A stretch of 6,582 nt of DNA, taken from the NCBI GenBank assembly GCA_018968995.1, contig JAGWZD010000116.1, forward strand, positions 1-6,582, read 5' to 3'. This document shows positions 5,495 to 6,582 of this stretch, in pieces (position 1 is the first letter of the stretch; the number at the start of each line of letters is the position of its first letter). Source of the stretch: Bdellovibrionales bacterium. GTDB lineage: Bacteria > Bdellovibrionota > UBA1018. Position numbers and translations under genes: made by a program. The notes under the pieces were generated by a model, which was given only the letters and a program-made list of their open reading frames with translations, was not told where the DNA came from and searched no databases.

Positions 5495-6265
5495 TTAAAG
5501 GGCAGATTGAGATGACGCCTCGAGGTGGATTTCTTCCGAGTGTTCGGATTTGTAAACGTCAGTCGATCGCTCTTTTGCAAGACGTCGATCATTGACGGCC
5601 TGCGCAGGATCACAATAAGCGAGTTTAACAAGGTACTGAACTTCGCGTTCATCGCGTGCTGCACGAGAACGGGTGATATTGGCGATACTATCAAAAGCGT
5701 TTCCGATTCCTGTTCCCATCTGTTTCAAGAGCGAGGATTTTTCACAGTTTTGAGCTAGGTGCTCTTGTTCTGCAGTTTTCTTAAGCTTATTGTGGGCTGA
5801 TTGGCGTCGTTCTTTGATGAGACCCAGCACACGTTGAGCGCGCTCCAGGCTGGTTTCAAGATGCTTCAGCTCCTCCCGGTCGGCCTTCAGAGCTTCACGG
5901 GTTTCGCTAATGCGTGTGTCGCGATCCCTTTTGGTAATTTCTCGAGCGGCTTTTGCTTCCTCGCTTGCGCCTTTGTCTCGAAAGGCGAGGCGGTCTTCAG
6001 CCTTTTGGTCCGAATGCAGCTTTTGAATTCTCTGCTCGTTGCTATGGATCACTTCTTTCTTTGCCGAAATGGCTTCTTTGACTGTTTGAACTAATTTTTC
6101 AGCGTTGATCTGGGAGGATTGGGTGAGGCGCAGAGCTTTGGCTGACTCTTCAAGCTTCTCAGAGACTTCAGCGTGTGCTGGATCGAGTGGTACCAGGGTG
6201 GCAGTGAGTAGCAGGGTCATTGAGGTCAAAGTTCCAAAAGAGTGACGTAAAAGGGTAGATTTCAT
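5495..6265 (-). CDS. Secreted, highly charged coiled-coil protein of unknown function
   Basis: I do not recognise a named family. From the ATG at 6265 the protein has 256 residues and opens with a Sec signal peptide (MKSTLLRH, hydrophobic LTSMTLLLTATLVPL, likely cut after Ala-His-Ala at residue 32). The frame stays open upstream to ATG codons at 6283 and 6316; none of the three has a visible Shine-Dalgarno site, and 6265 is chosen because it gives the most typical signal peptide. Residues about 33-173 are dominated by Glu, Lys, Arg, Ala and Leu with heptad-like spacing, pointing to long helices and a coiled coil with repeated basic-acidic blocks. Two cysteines (174, 218) flank a segment with Gly-rich MGTGIGNAF, and could form a disulfide in the periplasm. 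The C-terminal tail is polar and acidic. It is a single gene ending on the shared bidirectional terminator. A structural or scaffold role in the cell envelope is conceivable but not shown. Confidence 0.8.
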   Translation of the reverse strand: MKSTLLRHSFGTLTSMTLLLTATLVPLDPAHAEVSEKLEESAKALRLTQSSQINAEKLVQTVKEAISAKKEVIHSNEQRIQKLHSDQKAEDRLAFRDKGASEEAKAAREITKRDRDTRISETREALKADREELKHLETSLERAQRVLGLIKERRQSAHNKLKKTAEQEHLAQNCEKSSLLKQMGTGIGNAFDSIANITRSRAARDEREVQYLVKLAYCDPAQAVNDRRLAKERSTDVYKSEHSEEIHLEASSQSAL

Positions 6266-6350
6266 AAAACGAGTCGATCGCATGAAGGGTGCCAACGTGG
6301 AGAATGGCGCCACCATTCAAGTAAAAGAACGTAAATTTAGAGAGTTACAT

Positions 6351-6382
6351 GCCGATGTCGGCGAACTGCCGGGAACTCGGCG
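6351..6382. repeat. Two small tandem GC-rich inverted repeats
   Basis: GCCG-atgt-CGGC (6351-6362) is followed 5 bases later by GCCG-ggaact-CGGC (6368-6381). Both share the GCCG/CGGC arms and each could form a 4-5 bp stem. They lie upstream of the coiled-coil gene and downstream of the possible small frameshifted ORF. The stems are too short and lack T-runs, so they are not a convincing terminator; an operator-like or chance repeat is equally possible. Confidence 0.3.
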
Positions 6383-6405
6383 TTGTGTGCATCCATTGCA
6401 GCTGT

Positions 6406-6533
6406 CTAAACGCTGAACAGCTTGGAACGACTACGCTTGGGGGCATTTTGCTCCCACGAAAATTCTTCTTGCTTCTCTAAATCCCCGAATATGTCTGCAA
6501 ACAGTGGATGAGATTCAGGTTTTTAATAGGCAT
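6406..6533 (-). pseudogene. Possible small protein ORF broken by a one-base shift in an A-run
   Basis: On the minus strand an ATG (first base 6533) preceded by AGAGG at a 10-base spacing opens MPIK and stops after 18 codons. Shifting the frame by one base at the five-A run (6520-6524 on the plus strand) gives a coherent 42-residue protein whose later part, LFADIFGDLEKQEEF and then WEQNAPKRSRSKLFSV, is polar, charged and ends in TAG at 6406. The second frame has no start codon of its own and a stop just before the A-run, so only the fused reading makes sense. A sixth A would restore it. This could be a real frameshift, a sequencing error, or slippage. Nothing shows a function. The evidence is the Shine-Dalgarno site plus protein-like composition. 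Confidence 0.35.
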
Positions 6534-6582
6534 GCAGATTGAACCTCTGTGTCCGCAACCGCCAGGAATTCAGGCGGTAAGG

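Larger units (their letters stand above)
6317..6582. other. Gene-poor 266-base end segment
   Basis: Apart from the possible frameshifted ORF and the small inverted repeats, I see no confident gene here. A plus-strand frame open from 6481 to the edge with ATGs at 6508 and 6532 is a weak candidate for the start of a further gene; its codons overlap the minus-strand start. A 6-bp stem around GGGGGCATTTTGCTCCC (6439-6455) has no T-run on the plus strand. The promoter of the coiled-coil gene should lie in this segment, but I cannot point to a good -35/-10 pair. Confidence 0.5.

Noticed and set aside
5801..6094. A 97-codon plus-strand frame
   Set aside because: It is antisense to the coiled-coil gene; its hydrophobic, Phe/Leu-rich product is what reverse reading of Glu/Lys/Arg-rich helical codons gives.
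6400..6422. Inverted repeat AGCTGT...ACAGCT
   Set aside because: Six-base arms with no extension; expected by chance and no protein-binding context.
6439..6455. Hairpin GGGGGCATTTTGCTCCC as a terminator
   Set aside because: Only a 6-bp stem with one G:T pair, and no T-run follows on either strand.
6508..6582. Plus-strand frame with ATGs at 6508 and 6532 running off the window edge
   Set aside because: It has at most 25 codons, no convincing Shine-Dalgarno site, no recognisable motif, and overlaps the minus-strand start at 6533. It might be the start of a gene, but it cannot be supported here.

Overview
The window looks like ordinary chromosomal DNA from a Gram-negative bacterium of moderate GC content. 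It carries a periplasmic cell-wall amidase, several cleavable Sec-type signal peptides, ATG/GTG/TTG starts and purine-rich ribosome binding sites. The very compact layout, the small lineage-specific secreted proteins, and a COQ8-like ABC1 kinase beside a DUF2062 membrane protein would fit a deltaproteobacterial or Bdellovibrionota-like host. That assignment is an inference from gene style only. There is no rRNA, tRNA, insertion sequence, CRISPR array or phage gene.

Left part (1-2174): the 5' end of an exported-protein gene leaves the window on the minus strand. Next come an AmiA/AmiC-type N-acetylmuramoyl-L-alanine amidase (minus strand) and, divergent from it across only 30 bases, the adenine glycosylase MutY (plus strand). 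Both enzymes have intact catalytic motifs.

Middle (2152-4872): a methyltransferase-like protein of unknown function (minus) runs tail to tail into mutY with a 23-base overlap. Divergent from it is a two-gene unit on the plus strand: a 48-residue single-pass membrane protein, followed 6 bases later by an ABC1/COQ8-type atypical kinase. The kinase overlaps a convergent DUF2062 membrane protein by 32 bases. The small membrane gene is well supported by its Shine-Dalgarno site, its hydrophobic segment and its spacing. It may supply the kinase with the membrane anchor that the kinase itself lacks.

Right part (4873-6582): a secreted four-cysteine protein of unknown function (plus) and a secreted, charged, helical coiled-coil protein (minus) converge on a strong 14-bp bidirectional terminator. 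The last 266 bases hold no confident gene. They do contain a likely small frameshifted ORF on the minus strand (6406-6533) in which one base appears to be missing from an A-run.

The most interesting points are the small TM protein paired with the COQ8-like kinase, the possible frameshifted microprotein, and the tight overlapping layout. Nothing here is clearly a new defence or mobile system.
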